A stretch of DNA of 64,000 bases from Sciscionella marina DSM 45152 (lineage in GTDB: Bacteria; Actinomycetota; Actinomycetes; Mycobacteriales; Pseudonocardiaceae): the NCBI RefSeq assembly GCF_000379465.1, contig NZ_KB905447.1, positions 219,246-283,245 on the forward strand. Reading direction: 5' to 3'. The position numbers and the translations under genes were made by a program. Below are positions 50,312 through 58,141 of the stretch, in pieces. The notes beneath the pieces are model-generated. The model did not search any database and had not been told where the DNA came from. It saw nothing but the letters and a program-made list of their open reading frames with translations. Within the stretch, counting starts at the first letter, position 1. Each line of letters starts with the position of its first letter.

Positions 50312-51146
50312 CCTCGGCGCAACCCAGGGGCTGGGTACCGAGCACCCCGAGCAGTGCGAGCCGCTGCGCGTCCTCGGTGTCCGGCTCCGCGGTGTACACC
50401 ATCACCCGCAGATCGCTTCCCGCGACGCTGAGCAGATCGCAGTCCAGGGTCACCGGGCCGACCTCGGGATGGTCCACGATCTTGCGCGAGACCTCCTGAC
50501 GGCCGACGGTTCCGGAGTCCCACAGTTCGGCGAACCGCTCGCTGTGCGTGCGCAGGTCGGCGATGAGCCGTTGCAGCCGCTGATCGTCCGGATAGCGGCT
50601 CGCGGTCCGGCGCAGGTCGCCGACCAGACCCGCCTCGAACGCACGCCGTGCCTCCGGGGTGTGCCGTACCCGCGTGCCACTGCCGAGCAGGTTGCGCCAC
50701 ACGGCGTTGCGATCCCGGCCGCGCAACTCGCCGAACAGCGCCGTGTACATCGGGTTCGCCACGAGCAGGTTCAGCGCCGCGTCGTAGACCGCGACCGGCG
50801 TTCCGGTCAGCCGGTCGAGCATCCGCTGCACGCTCGGGGTCAGATAGGCGGGCACCGTTCCCTGACCCGGCGGAACGAGCCCGGCGAGCCGGAACAGGTG
50901 CTCGCGTTCGTTCGCGTTCACCCGCAGCGCCCTGGCCAGCGCCTCCACGATCTGCACGGAGGGATGGCTGGAGCGGCCCTGCTCCAGGCGGATCACGTAG
51001 TCGACCGAGATCCCGGCGAGCAGGGCCAGTTCCTCCCGCCGTAGTCCCGCCGCGCGCCGTTGACCGCCGAGTGGCAGGCCCACCGTCTCCGGGGACACCC
51101 GCTCGCGCCAGCCGCGCACCGCCCGGCCGAAATCCGAACCCGTCAT
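50274..51146 (-). CDS. XRE/MmyB-type helix-turn-helix regulator
   Basis: The 290-residue protein has an XRE helix-turn-helix (RRAAGLRREELALLAGISVD, residues about 30-50) and a MmyB ligand-binding domain (VYDAALNLLVANPMYTALFG; VTLDCDLLSVAGSDLRVMVY). It is divergent from an SDR gene, the characteristic genomic partner, across 100 bp with a TCCTGG...CCAGGA dyad. ATG at 51146. This pair is inserted inside the anthranilate-type cluster and may be unrelated to it. Confidence 0.9.
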   Translation of the reverse strand: MTGSDFGRAVRGWRERVSPETVGLPLGGQRRAAGLRREELALLAGISVDYVIRLEQGRSSHPSVQIVEALARALRVNANEREHLFRLAGLVPPGQGTVPAYLTPSVQRMLDRLTGTPVAVYDAALNLLVANPMYTALFGELRGRDRNAVWRNLLGSGTRVRHTPEARRAFEAGLVGDLRRTASRYPDDQRLQRLIADLRTHSERFAELWDSGTVGRQEVSRKIVDHPEVGPVTLDCDLLSVAGSDLRVMVYTAEPDTEDAQRLALLGVLGTQPLGCAEVSDPASEARASR

Positions 51147-51177
51147 GTCCCCAGTGTGCGCCCGCGCGCGCCACACG

Positions 51178-51200
51178 TCCTGGTACGCGCGGTCCCAGGA
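51178..51200. promoter_or_regulatory. Dyad between MmyB-type regulator and SDR
   Basis: TCCTGG (51178-51183) and CCAGGA (51195-51200) form a perfect 6-bp inverted repeat with an 11-nt spacer in the divergent gap. The CTGG/CCAG half-sites resemble those at 10014-10030 before the other MmyB-type gene. Confidence 0.5.
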
Positions 51201-51246
51201 TGTCCGGCCACTGGCCGGCGCACCTGCCCGAGCGCATTCTCGGGGC

Positions 51247-51954
51247 ATGACGACAACACTGATCACCGGGGCGAACAAGGGCCTCGGCTACGAAACCGCC
51301 CGCCGCCTGCTCGCCGAGGGGCACACCGTCTACCTGGGCAGCAGGGACATGGAACGCGGCCGCCGCTCCGCTGAGACGCTCGGCGCCCGCCTGGTGCAGC
51401 TCGACGTGACCGAGGACGATTCCGTCGCCGCCGCGGCGACGACCGTCGAGGCCGAGGGCGGGCTCGACGTGCTGATCAACAACGCCGGGATCGAAGCACG
51501 CAAGCCGGACGGGAGTGTGCCCGCGCCCGCCGAAACCACCGCCGACCACGTGCGCGAGGCCTATGAGACCAACGTGTTCGGACCGGTCCGGGTCATCCAC
51601 GCCTTCCTTCCGTTGCTGCGCCGCTCCGGCTCGCCGGTCATCGTGAACATCAGCAGCGGGCTCGCCTCGCTGGCCATGGCCACCGACAAGGAGTTCCCGG
51701 GATCCTGGTACCCGGGCCTGGCTTATCCCTCCTCCAAGACCGCGGTCAACATGCTCACCGTGCAGTACGCGAAAGCGTTCCCGGAGATCCGGATCAACGC
51801 CGTGGAGCCCGGTTACACCGCAACGGATCTGAACGGGCGCACCGGGACCCAGACCGTCGAGGAAGGTGCCGAGGTGATCGTCCGGATGGCCACCGTCGGA
51901 CCCGGCGGCCCCACCGGCACCTACAGCCACCTGGGCGGCCCGCTGCCCTGGTGA
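51247..51954 (+). CDS. Short-chain dehydrogenase paired with MmyB-type regulator
   Basis: The 235-residue classical SDR has TGANKGLGYETAR near the N-terminus, VLINNAGIE, catalytic Ser in NISSGLASL and YPSSK as YxxxK. The Arg-containing SRDMERG after strand 2 favours NADP. The ATG is preceded by CGGGGC, so initiation may be leaderless. The upstream MmyB-type regulator probably represses it. Confidence 0.9.
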   Translation: MTTTLITGANKGLGYETARRLLAEGHTVYLGSRDMERGRRSAETLGARLVQLDVTEDDSVAAAATTVEAEGGLDVLINNAGIEARKPDGSVPAPAETTADHVREAYETNVFGPVRVIHAFLPLLRRSGSPVIVNISSGLASLAMATDKEFPGSWYPGLAYPSSKTAVNMLTVQYAKAFPEIRINAVEPGYTATDLNGRTGTQTVEEGAEVIVRMATVGPGGPTGTYSHLGGPLPW

Positions 51955-51955
51955 C

Positions 51956-52258
51956 TCAGCCGAGCCGGGCGACGGATCGCCGGATCGCGGTCCCGGCCTC
52001 ACGGGCGGCGTCGTCCCGGCACCGAAGGTGCTCGGGCGATTCGGATTCCCCGTCGTGGACCGGGATCACGTTCGAGCCGGACGCCTCCAGGTAGCCGCCG
52101 ATGCCCTCGACGAGCGTGGTGCGCATGGCGTCCGCATACCCGCGCCGCTCGTACAGCTCCGGCCGCGCACCACCGATTTCCGACGAAGTAGCGATTGCAC
52201 GCCACTGGAATCCCTGGACAAGCCACTCGGCATGCGAACCACACTCGACGAGCTCCAT
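51956..52258 (-). CDS. Small hypothetical protein, possibly a fragment
   Basis: The open frame gives 100 residues starting MELVECGSHAEWLVQGFQW and containing GIGGYLEASGSNVIPVHDGE. I do not recognise the family. Third-position GC is high in the distal two thirds but low in the first third, and there is no ribosome site, so this may be the 3' end of a longer gene truncated by the acyl-CoA dehydrogenase gene that ends 22 bp upstream. It is convergent with the SDR gene (1-bp gap). Confidence 0.45.
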   Translation of the reverse strand: MELVECGSHAEWLVQGFQWRAIATSSEIGGARPELYERRGYADAMRTTLVEGIGGYLEASGSNVIPVHDGESESPEHLRCRDDAAREAGTAIRRSVARLG

Positions 52259-52280
52259 GAGCTGACGAGTAGCGCGTGGA

Positions 52281-53408
52281 TCAGCCGAGCTGGCGGGCGA
52301 TGATGGAGCGCTGGACTTCGCTGGCCCCCTCGTAGATCCGCGGTGCGCGCACTTCGCGGTAGAGGTGTTCCAGCAGGTGTCCCCGGCGCAACGCGCGTGC
52401 CCCGTGCAGCTGTACCGCACTGTCCACCACGAACTGGGCGGTCTCGGTCGCGTGCAGCTTCGCCATCGCGGAACTCTTGGCGATCTGCCGGTTGCCGGAG
52501 TCGTAGGCTCCCGCCGCCGCGTACACCAGCAGGCGGGCCGCTTCGGTGCGGGTGGCCATCTCGGCGAGGGTGTGCGCCACGGTCTGCAGTTCGGCCAGCG
52601 GAGCACCGAACGCTTCCCGTTCCCTGGTGTGCGCGACCGTCGCGTCCAGCGCGGCCTGGGCCATCCCGACCGCGAATGCGCCCACGCTCGGCCGGAACAG
52701 GTCCAGAGTGCGCATCGCGACCCGGAATCCGCGGTCGAGCTCGCCCAGCAGGTCGGTGTGGGTGACCGGGACCCCGTCGAAGCGCAGGTTGCCGATCGGG
52801 TGCGGGCTGAGCATGTCCAGGTGTGCCCCGCTCAGCCCGGTCCGGTCGGCGGGCACCGCGAAGGCGCTCACTCCCCTGGCGCCCGCGTCCTTGGTGGTGC
52901 GGGCGAACACCGTGTAGAAGTCCGCCTCGGGCGCGTTCGAGATCCAGGTCTTCTCGCCGTGCAGTCGCCAGCCATCGCCATCCGGTTCCGCGGCCAGTTC
53001 GAGTGCCGCGGCATCGGAACCGGCTCCCGGTTCGGAAAGGGCGAACCCGGCGACCGCGGACCCCTCTGCCACGGCGGGAATCCAGCGCTGCACCAGTTCC
53101 GGGCTCCCCGACTGCAGTACCGGATAGCTGCCCAGCCCCTGCAGCGCGAGCGCGGTCTCCGCCTCGGTGCTCTCCCGGGCCAGGGATTCGCGCAGCAGAC
53201 ACAGATCCATCGCGGCGGCATCCCGCGGCTGGTCCTGTCCGGAGAACAACCGCCGCAGTAGGCCGAGCCTGCCCAGTTCGGCGAGCAGTTCCCGGTTCAC
53301 CCGGCCGGGCGTGCCCTGTTCGGCAAGCGGCCGCAACCGTTCCGCGGCCACCGAGCGCACCCGTTCGGCGAACTCGGCCTGCTCGGTGCTCAGCGCGAAC
53401 GCGGTCAT
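52281..53408 (-). CDS. Acyl-CoA dehydrogenase
   Basis: The 375-residue flavoprotein has GFALSEPGAGSDAAAL (flavin contact), GEKTWISNAPEADFY, RREAFG-like REREAFGAPLAELQ, QLHGARALRRGHLLEHLYRE with the Gly-rich FAD loop, and YEGASEVQRSIIARQLG at the end, where the catalytic base lies. It dehydrogenates a CoA ester in the anthranilate-type pathway. Its ATG overlaps the stop of the monooxygenase/reductase gene by four bases. Confidence 0.92.
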   Translation of the reverse strand: MTAFALSTEQAEFAERVRSVAAERLRPLAEQGTPGRVNRELLAELGRLGLLRRLFSGQDQPRDAAAMDLCLLRESLARESTEAETALALQGLGSYPVLQSGSPELVQRWIPAVAEGSAVAGFALSEPGAGSDAAALELAAEPDGDGWRLHGEKTWISNAPEADFYTVFARTTKDAGARGVSAFAVPADRTGLSGAHLDMLSPHPIGNLRFDGVPVTHTDLLGELDRGFRVAMRTLDLFRPSVGAFAVGMAQAALDATVAHTREREAFGAPLAELQTVAHTLAEMATRTEAARLLVYAAAGAYDSGNRQIAKSSAMAKLHATETAQFVVDSAVQLHGARALRRGHLLEHLYREVRAPRIYEGASEVQRSIIARQLG

Positions 53409-55792
53409 CGCGAATCCTCCTGTCCCGGGCGCCACCTGCCGTGCGCGGTGCCCTGGTTGCCCTCCCGGATCAGCTGCAGCCGTGGCCGTGGTTCGTCCAT
53501 CCGCCCGGCACGCGGTTTCCTGCTGCCCGCGGCGAACTGCTTCGGCCACTCCGCGCCCGGTCCGCTGTAGTCCTGTTCGGCGGCCGCGTGCAGTGTCCAC
53601 TGTGGATCGTAGAGATGCGTCCTGCCGACCGCGCACAGATCCGCCCGCCCGGCGAGCAGGATCGAGTTCATATCGTCATAGGAGGAGATCGCCCCGACCG
53701 CGATCACCGCGACACCGTACTTGCGGCCGATCTCGTTGCGAATCCGATCGGCGTACGGGGTCTGGTAACTGCGCCCATAGGCCGGTTTCTCCGCCTTGAG
53801 CACCTGCCCGGTGGACACGTCGATACCGGCGACTCCGTGCTCGGCGAAGGCGCGGGCGATCTCCACCGCGTCCTCGGCTCCGATCCCGCCCTCGTGCCAG
53901 TCGGTCGCCGAGATACGCACGGTGACCGGCCGCTCGGCGGGCCAGACCGCACGGATCGCATCGAGCACCTCGAGCGGGAACCGCAGCCGGTTCTCCAGGC
54001 TGCCCCCATAGCGGTCGGTGCGCCGGTTGGCAAGCGGAGAGATGAACGAGGACAACAGGTAGCCGTGCGCGCAGTGCAGTTCGAGCACGTCGAATCCGGC
54101 ACGCGCGGCCGCCCGCGCACTCTCCACGAACTCCTCGGTGATGGCGGCGAGCTCGTCCGGTGTCAGTTCCCTCGGCGTCTGGTTGTCCGCAGAGTACGGG
54201 ATCGCCGAAGGGCCGACCACTTCCCAGTTCCCGTCCGGCAGCGGCTCGTCGATGCCCTCCCACATGAGCTTCGTGGATCCCTTGCGCCCGGAGTGGCCGA
54301 GCTGGATACCGATCTTGGCCGCGGTGTTCCCGTGCACGAAGTCCACCACCCGCGTCCAGCCCGCCTCCTGCTCCGGGGTGCGCAGACAGGCACAGCCGGG
54401 CGTGATCCGTCCGGTGCCGGAGACACACACCATCTCGGTCATCACCAGGCCCGCGCCGCCGAGCGCCTTTCCGCCGAGGTGCACCAGGTGGAACTCCCCG
54501 GGAATCCCGTCGGTGGCCGAGTACATGTCCATGGCCGAGACCACGACCCGGTTGCGCAGTTCGAGTTCCCCGAGCCGGGCCGGATGGAACATGGGCGGGC
54601 GCACCGATCCGTCCCCACCGGGGACCTCTCCGGTGAACCACTCGTCGATGCCCGCGACGAATTCGGGATCGCGCAACCGCAGATTATCGTAGGTGACCCG
54701 CCTGCTCCTGGTGAGCAGATTGAAGGCGAACTGCTCCGGTTCCTGGTGCACATAGCCCTCGATGTTCTCGAACCATTCGAGGCTGGCCTGGGCCGCGCGC
54801 TGGGTGGATTCCACGACCTGGCGCCGCTCGGTCTCGTACTCGGCCAGCGCGGTGCCGAGCTCACCGTGCTCGTGCAGGCAGGCCGCCAGCTCCAGGGCGT
54901 CCTCCATGGCCAGCTTGGTGCCCGAGCCGATGGAGAAGTGCGCGGTGTGCGCGGCATCGCCGAGCAGCACGATGTTGTCCTTGCGCCAGCTGGTGCAGCG
55001 GACGGTGGCGAAGGTGAGCCACTTCGAGTTGTTGGCCACCACCTCGTGTCCGTCGAGCACGTCCGCGAACAGTTCCCGGATCCGCGCGATCGAACGCTCA
55101 TCGCTGTGCCCCGGCGGCAGCTGCTCGGGCGCGCACTCGGCGAATCCCGCGCGTCGCCACACATCCTCGTGCATCTCCACGATGAAGGTGCTCGCGTCCC
55201 TGCTGTAGGGATAGCCGTGAATCTGCATTACCCCGTACGGAGTCTGGGCGATGTAGAACTTGAACGCGTCGAACACGCGATCGGTGGAAAGCCAGATATA
55301 GCGGCACTTCCGGGGTTCCACGGTCGCCCCGAACTCCTCGGCGCTTGCGCTGCGCACCGCCGAATTCGCCCCGTCGCAGGCGACCACGAGATCGTAGTCC
55401 CTGGACAGTTGCGACAGCTCCGGCGCTTCGGTGCGGAAATGTGCGCGCACCCCGGTTTCCGCGCAGCGCCGCCGCAGGATGCCGAGCAGGCTCTTGCGGC
55501 TCACCGCGGCGAAGCCGTGCCCGCCCGAGGTGAAGGTGTTCCCGGCGAAGTGCACGTCGATGTCGTCCCAGCGGGCGAACTCCTCCTGCATCGCAGCGGC
55601 GACCTCGGGGTCCGCGTGCTCGATGCCACCGAGGGTCTCGTCGGAGAACACCACGCCGAAACCGAAGGTGTCATCCACCGCATTGCGCTCCCACACCGTC
55701 ACCTCGTGCGCCGGGTTCAGCTGCCGCACCAGCGTCGCGAAGTACAGGCCCCCTGGGCCACCGCCGACGACGGCGATCCGCAATCCATCCAT
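53405..55792 (-). CDS. 2-aminobenzoyl-CoA monooxygenase/reductase (flavin monooxygenase-OYE fusion)
   Basis: The 795-residue protein is a two-domain flavoenzyme. Residues 1-390 form an aromatic FAD monooxygenase (RIAVVGGGPGGLYFATLV; LGDAAHTAHFSIGSG). Residues about 400-770 form an old-yellow-enzyme NADH:flavin oxidoreductase (PLANRRTDRYGGSLENR; AVIAVGAISS). This architecture is the anthraniloyl-CoA monooxygenase/reductase described from Azoarcus, which hydroxylates and then reduces 2-aminobenzoyl-CoA to a non-aromatic 2-amino-5-oxo-cyclohexene carboxyl-CoA. Salicylyl-CoA 5-hydroxylase is a related single-domain alternative. It is divergent from the SDR-RidA unit. Confidence 0.9.
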   Translation of the reverse strand: MDGLRIAVVGGGPGGLYFATLVRQLNPAHEVTVWERNAVDDTFGFGVVFSDETLGGIEHADPEVAAAMQEEFARWDDIDVHFAGNTFTSGGHGFAAVSRKSLLGILRRRCAETGVRAHFRTEAPELSQLSRDYDLVVACDGANSAVRSASAEEFGATVEPRKCRYIWLSTDRVFDAFKFYIAQTPYGVMQIHGYPYSRDASTFIVEMHEDVWRRAGFAECAPEQLPPGHSDERSIARIRELFADVLDGHEVVANNSKWLTFATVRCTSWRKDNIVLLGDAAHTAHFSIGSGTKLAMEDALELAACLHEHGELGTALAEYETERRQVVESTQRAAQASLEWFENIEGYVHQEPEQFAFNLLTRSRRVTYDNLRLRDPEFVAGIDEWFTGEVPGGDGSVRPPMFHPARLGELELRNRVVVSAMDMYSATDGIPGEFHLVHLGGKALGGAGLVMTEMVCVSGTGRITPGCACLRTPEQEAGWTRVVDFVHGNTAAKIGIQLGHSGRKGSTKLMWEGIDEPLPDGNWEVVGPSAIPYSADNQTPRELTPDELAAITEEFVESARAAARAGFDVLELHCAHGYLLSSFISPLANRRTDRYGGSLENRLRFPLEVLDAIRAVWPAERPVTVRISATDWHEGGIGAEDAVEIARAFAEHGVAGIDVSTGQVLKAEKPAYGRSYQTPYADRIRNEIGRKYGVAVIAVGAISSYDDMNSILLAGRADLCAVGRTHLYDPQWTLHAAAEQDYSGPGAEWPKQFAAGSRKPRAGRMDEPRPRLQLIREGNQGTAHGRWRPGQEDSR

Positions 55793-55818
55793 GACCCACA
55801 GACTATGCCGTATTTGAT

Positions 55819-55831
55819 ACGACCGTCAAGA
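55819..55831. promoter_or_regulatory. Shared anthranilate-cluster motif, copy 2
   Basis: ACGACCGTCAAGA lies in the 57-bp divergent gap between the monooxygenase/reductase and SDR genes and matches the motif at 49417-49429 at 12 of 13 positions. It is flanked by TATTTGAT and AAGATA arms and is close to both starts. Confidence 0.5.
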
Positions 55832-55849
55832 TAACGTAATATCAGCCCG

Positions 55850-56608
55850 GTGACGACATCGAGGATCTGCGTGGTGACCGGGGCCGGACGCGGTATCGGG
55901 CGGGCTGTGGCGCACCGGCTCTCGAACTCCGGTCACCGGGTGGTGCTCACCGCGCGCACCGGGGCACAGCTCGCCGAGGTCGCGGCGGAACTGCCCGGGC
56001 CGAGCCTGTGCGTGCCCGCCGATGCGACCGATCCGGATGCGCCGCAGGCCATCCGCGATCAGGTCGCGGCCGAATGGGGACCGATCGAGGTCGCCGTGCT
56101 CGCGGCGGGCACGGCCAGTTCCGCACCGCTGGCCAAGACCACCGACGCGCAGTGGCGCGCCGCCATGGAGATCAATCTGGACGCGCCCTTCCGCTTCCTG
56201 CGTGCCCTCGCGCCGGGGATGACCGAACGCGGCTGGGGGCGGATCGTGGTCATCGCCTCGATGGCGGCCAAACACGGCGATCCCTACGTCAGCGCCTACA
56301 CCGCGAGCAAACACGGGGTGCTGGGCCTGGTGCGCTCGGCGGCCGCCGAGCTCGCCAGGAGCGGGGTGACGGTGAACGCGGTCTGCCCCGGGTTCGTGGA
56401 CACCCCGATGACCGAGGAGAGCATCGCGAACATCAGCGCGACCACCGGCCGGGATGCGGCGAGCGCGCGGGCCGCGCTCGAGGCACGGCAACCGATCCGG
56501 CGGCTGATCACCGCCGGGGAGGTCGCCGAGGCGGTGGAATACTGCGTGGCCAGCGCGGCCACCACAGGGCAGGGCATCAACGTCGACGGAGGAGCCGTTC
56601 AGTCATGA
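55850..56608 (+). CDS. Short-chain dehydrogenase of the anthranilate-type cluster
   Basis: The 252-residue classical SDR has TGAGRGIGRAVAH, VAVLAAGTAS in place of NAG, catalytic Ser in VIASMAAKHG and YTASK as YxxxK, ending GQGINVDGGAVQS. It likely oxidises a 3-hydroxyacyl-CoA or reduces the ring ketone formed by the monooxygenase/reductase. GTG start. Its stop overlaps an in-frame ATG of the RidA gene, indicating coupling. Confidence 0.9.
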   Translation: MTTSRICVVTGAGRGIGRAVAHRLSNSGHRVVLTARTGAQLAEVAAELPGPSLCVPADATDPDAPQAIRDQVAAEWGPIEVAVLAAGTASSAPLAKTTDAQWRAAMEINLDAPFRFLRALAPGMTERGWGRIVVIASMAAKHGDPYVSAYTASKHGVLGLVRSAAAELARSGVTVNAVCPGFVDTPMTEESIANISATTGRDAASARAALEARQPIRRLITAGEVAEAVEYCVASAATTGQGINVDGGAVQS

Positions 56609-56658
56609 CGCGCGAAGACGAGGATCGAGCGAGGACCGGAGCGAGTGAGGAATCGAGC

Positions 56659-57066
56659 ATGAGCATCGAGTACGTCAATCCGGCTGACCTCGGCAAGCCG
56701 TCCGGTTTCACCCATGCCGTCGCGGTGCGCGGCGGACGCACCGTGTATCTGGCCGGGCAGACCGCGCTCGACGCGGAGAACCGGATCGCCGGGGCCGATG
56801 TCGTCGCCCAGTTCGAGCGCGCGCTCGGCAACCTGCTCACCGCGCTCACCGGCTCCGGTGGCAGGCCGGAACATCTCGTGCAGCTGACCGTCTACATCGT
56901 CGATATGGACGACTATCGCGCGCACGCCAGGGAGATCGGCAAGGTGTGGCGCTCCCTGATCGGTGCGCACTACCCCGCTATGGCCGGAATCGGGGTCGCC
57001 CGGCTCTGGGACGCCGAAGCGCTGGTCGAGGTGCAGGGTGTCGCCGTGGTAGCGGACGAGGCCTAG
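56659..57066 (+). CDS. RidA-family imine/enamine deaminase
   Basis: The 135-residue protein is a YjgF/YER057c/UK114 trimer-forming domain: YLAGQTALDAENRIAG, VVAQFERALGNLLTAL, LTVYIVDMDDYRAH and GIGVARLWDAEALVEVQGVA. The active-site Arg usual in RidA (near VARL/V) is present as Arg in GVARLW. RidA hydrolyses imines and enamines, chemistry that fits deamination of the 2-amino-ene product of anthraniloyl-CoA reduction. ATG at 56659 was chosen; an ATG at 56605 overlapping the SDR stop would add 18 residues. Confidence 0.88.
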   Translation: MSIEYVNPADLGKPSGFTHAVAVRGGRTVYLAGQTALDAENRIAGADVVAQFERALGNLLTALTGSGGRPEHLVQLTVYIVDMDDYRAHAREIGKVWRSLIGAHYPAMAGIGVARLWDAEALVEVQGVAVVADEA

Positions 57067-57272
57067 TGTGGGTCTGCTGATCCACTGCCGTCGCGAGCGG
57101 GAGTCAGCGTGGCGGTGCCCGACGGGACACCCGCGACCGAGATCGACAAGGCGGAGAATCAAGCCATAGCGGCAGCCATGGTGACGGCGCGCCTTCGCCG
57201 CGTGCCGCCGCGCTGGCACGCCGCCGACGTCGCGGCGCAGCAGGCCAAGGAATTGTCAGACGCGCCCCAGGT

Positions 57273-58100
57273 TCAGGTCCGGCTCGCAACGTATTCGTGC
57301 GCCGGTTCCACGAGCAGTTCGTTGAGCGCGAAGAACACATCGGCAGCCTGCACCCCGGCCCAGTCCGCGGGCAGCAGCTCCACCGGAAGACCCGGATCGG
57401 AGTACGGCAACCGCCGCCAGTCGGTTAGCGCGCGCACGTAGTCGGCGAAAGCCTCGCGTTGTCCGATGGTCCGCTTGCGCCGCCAGCGCGCGAGTACCGG
57501 GGCGTGCGTCTCCAGGAATTCGGTGTACAGGCGGTGCAACTCGGTCAGGTCCCACCACTCGGCGACCTTCTGCTCGAGCGAACCGAAAGCCAGGTGCTTC
57601 GCCTCGAACACATCCGCATAGGCATCGAGCTCGAAGCGGCGCAGCACCCCGGTCGCGGTCTCGCGCAGCTGTGCGGGGGCGATCCACATTCCGGGGGCGA
57701 CCATGCCGAAACCGAGTTTGGTGAGCTGGGTGCGCAGCACGTGCCTGCGCTGCCGCTGCGATTCGGGTACCGAGAACACCGCGAGCACCCATCCGTCGGC
57801 GACCGTGGCCCGCTCGGTGCGGAAGATCCGTTCATCGCCCTCGCGCAGGATCTCCAGAGCCGCATCGGAGAGCGCGTATCCGGCCGCACCGTTCTCCTTG
57901 CTGGCGTGCAGCATGCCCCTGCGCTTCAGCCGGGAGATCGAGGAACGCACCGCGGGTTCGTCCACCCCGAGCTCGGCGAGCAGTCCGACCAGCGAAGCGA
58001 CCGAGAGCCAGCCGCCGTGTTCCCGGGAGTAGAGCCCGTACACGGTCACGATCAGCTGCCTGGGCGCCGCGCCGCGGCCGTTGCCCTCGCCCTCGTCCAT
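57273..58100 (-). CDS. PaaX-family transcriptional regulator
   Basis: The 275-residue protein has a PaaX-type winged helix (APRQLIVTVYGLYSREHGGW; VRSSISRLKRRGMLHA) and PaaX C-terminal regions (VPESQRQRRHVLRTQLTKLGF; LPYSDPGLPVELLPADW). PaaX repressors respond to aryl-CoA esters. The ATG at 58100 was chosen over upstream TTG/GTG starts. It is divergent from the amidase gene by 41 bp and downstream of RidA. It could control the amidase, the anthranilate-type cluster, or both. About 200 bp between RidA and this gene hold nothing I recognise. Confidence 0.88.
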   Translation of the reverse strand: MDEGEGNGRGAAPRQLIVTVYGLYSREHGGWLSVASLVGLLAELGVDEPAVRSSISRLKRRGMLHASKENGAAGYALSDAALEILREGDERIFRTERATVADGWVLAVFSVPESQRQRRHVLRTQLTKLGFGMVAPGMWIAPAQLRETATGVLRRFELDAYADVFEAKHLAFGSLEQKVAEWWDLTELHRLYTEFLETHAPVLARWRRKRTIGQREAFADYVRALTDWRRLPYSDPGLPVELLPADWAGVQAADVFFALNELLVEPAHEYVASRT

Positions 58101-58141
58101 CGCACTCGCCACGGGCAACACGATAACGGTACGGTTGCCCG

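Noticed and set aside
52823..55834. A + strand open frame of about 1000 codons
   Set aside because: It is antisense to the monooxygenase/reductase gene, is rich in Arg/Pro/Gly/His, has no recognisable domain, and results from the high GC content.
57109..57441. Small + strand gene between RidA and the PaaX-family gene
   Set aside because: Its 3' half is antisense to the PaaX-family gene, there is no ribosome site, and no family resemblance was found.
57273..58100. Naming the PaaX-family gene paaX, the paa repressor
   Set aside because: It is about 19 kb from the paa genes and adjacent to the amidase and anthranilate-type genes, while a TetR-type gene already sits in the paa cluster.
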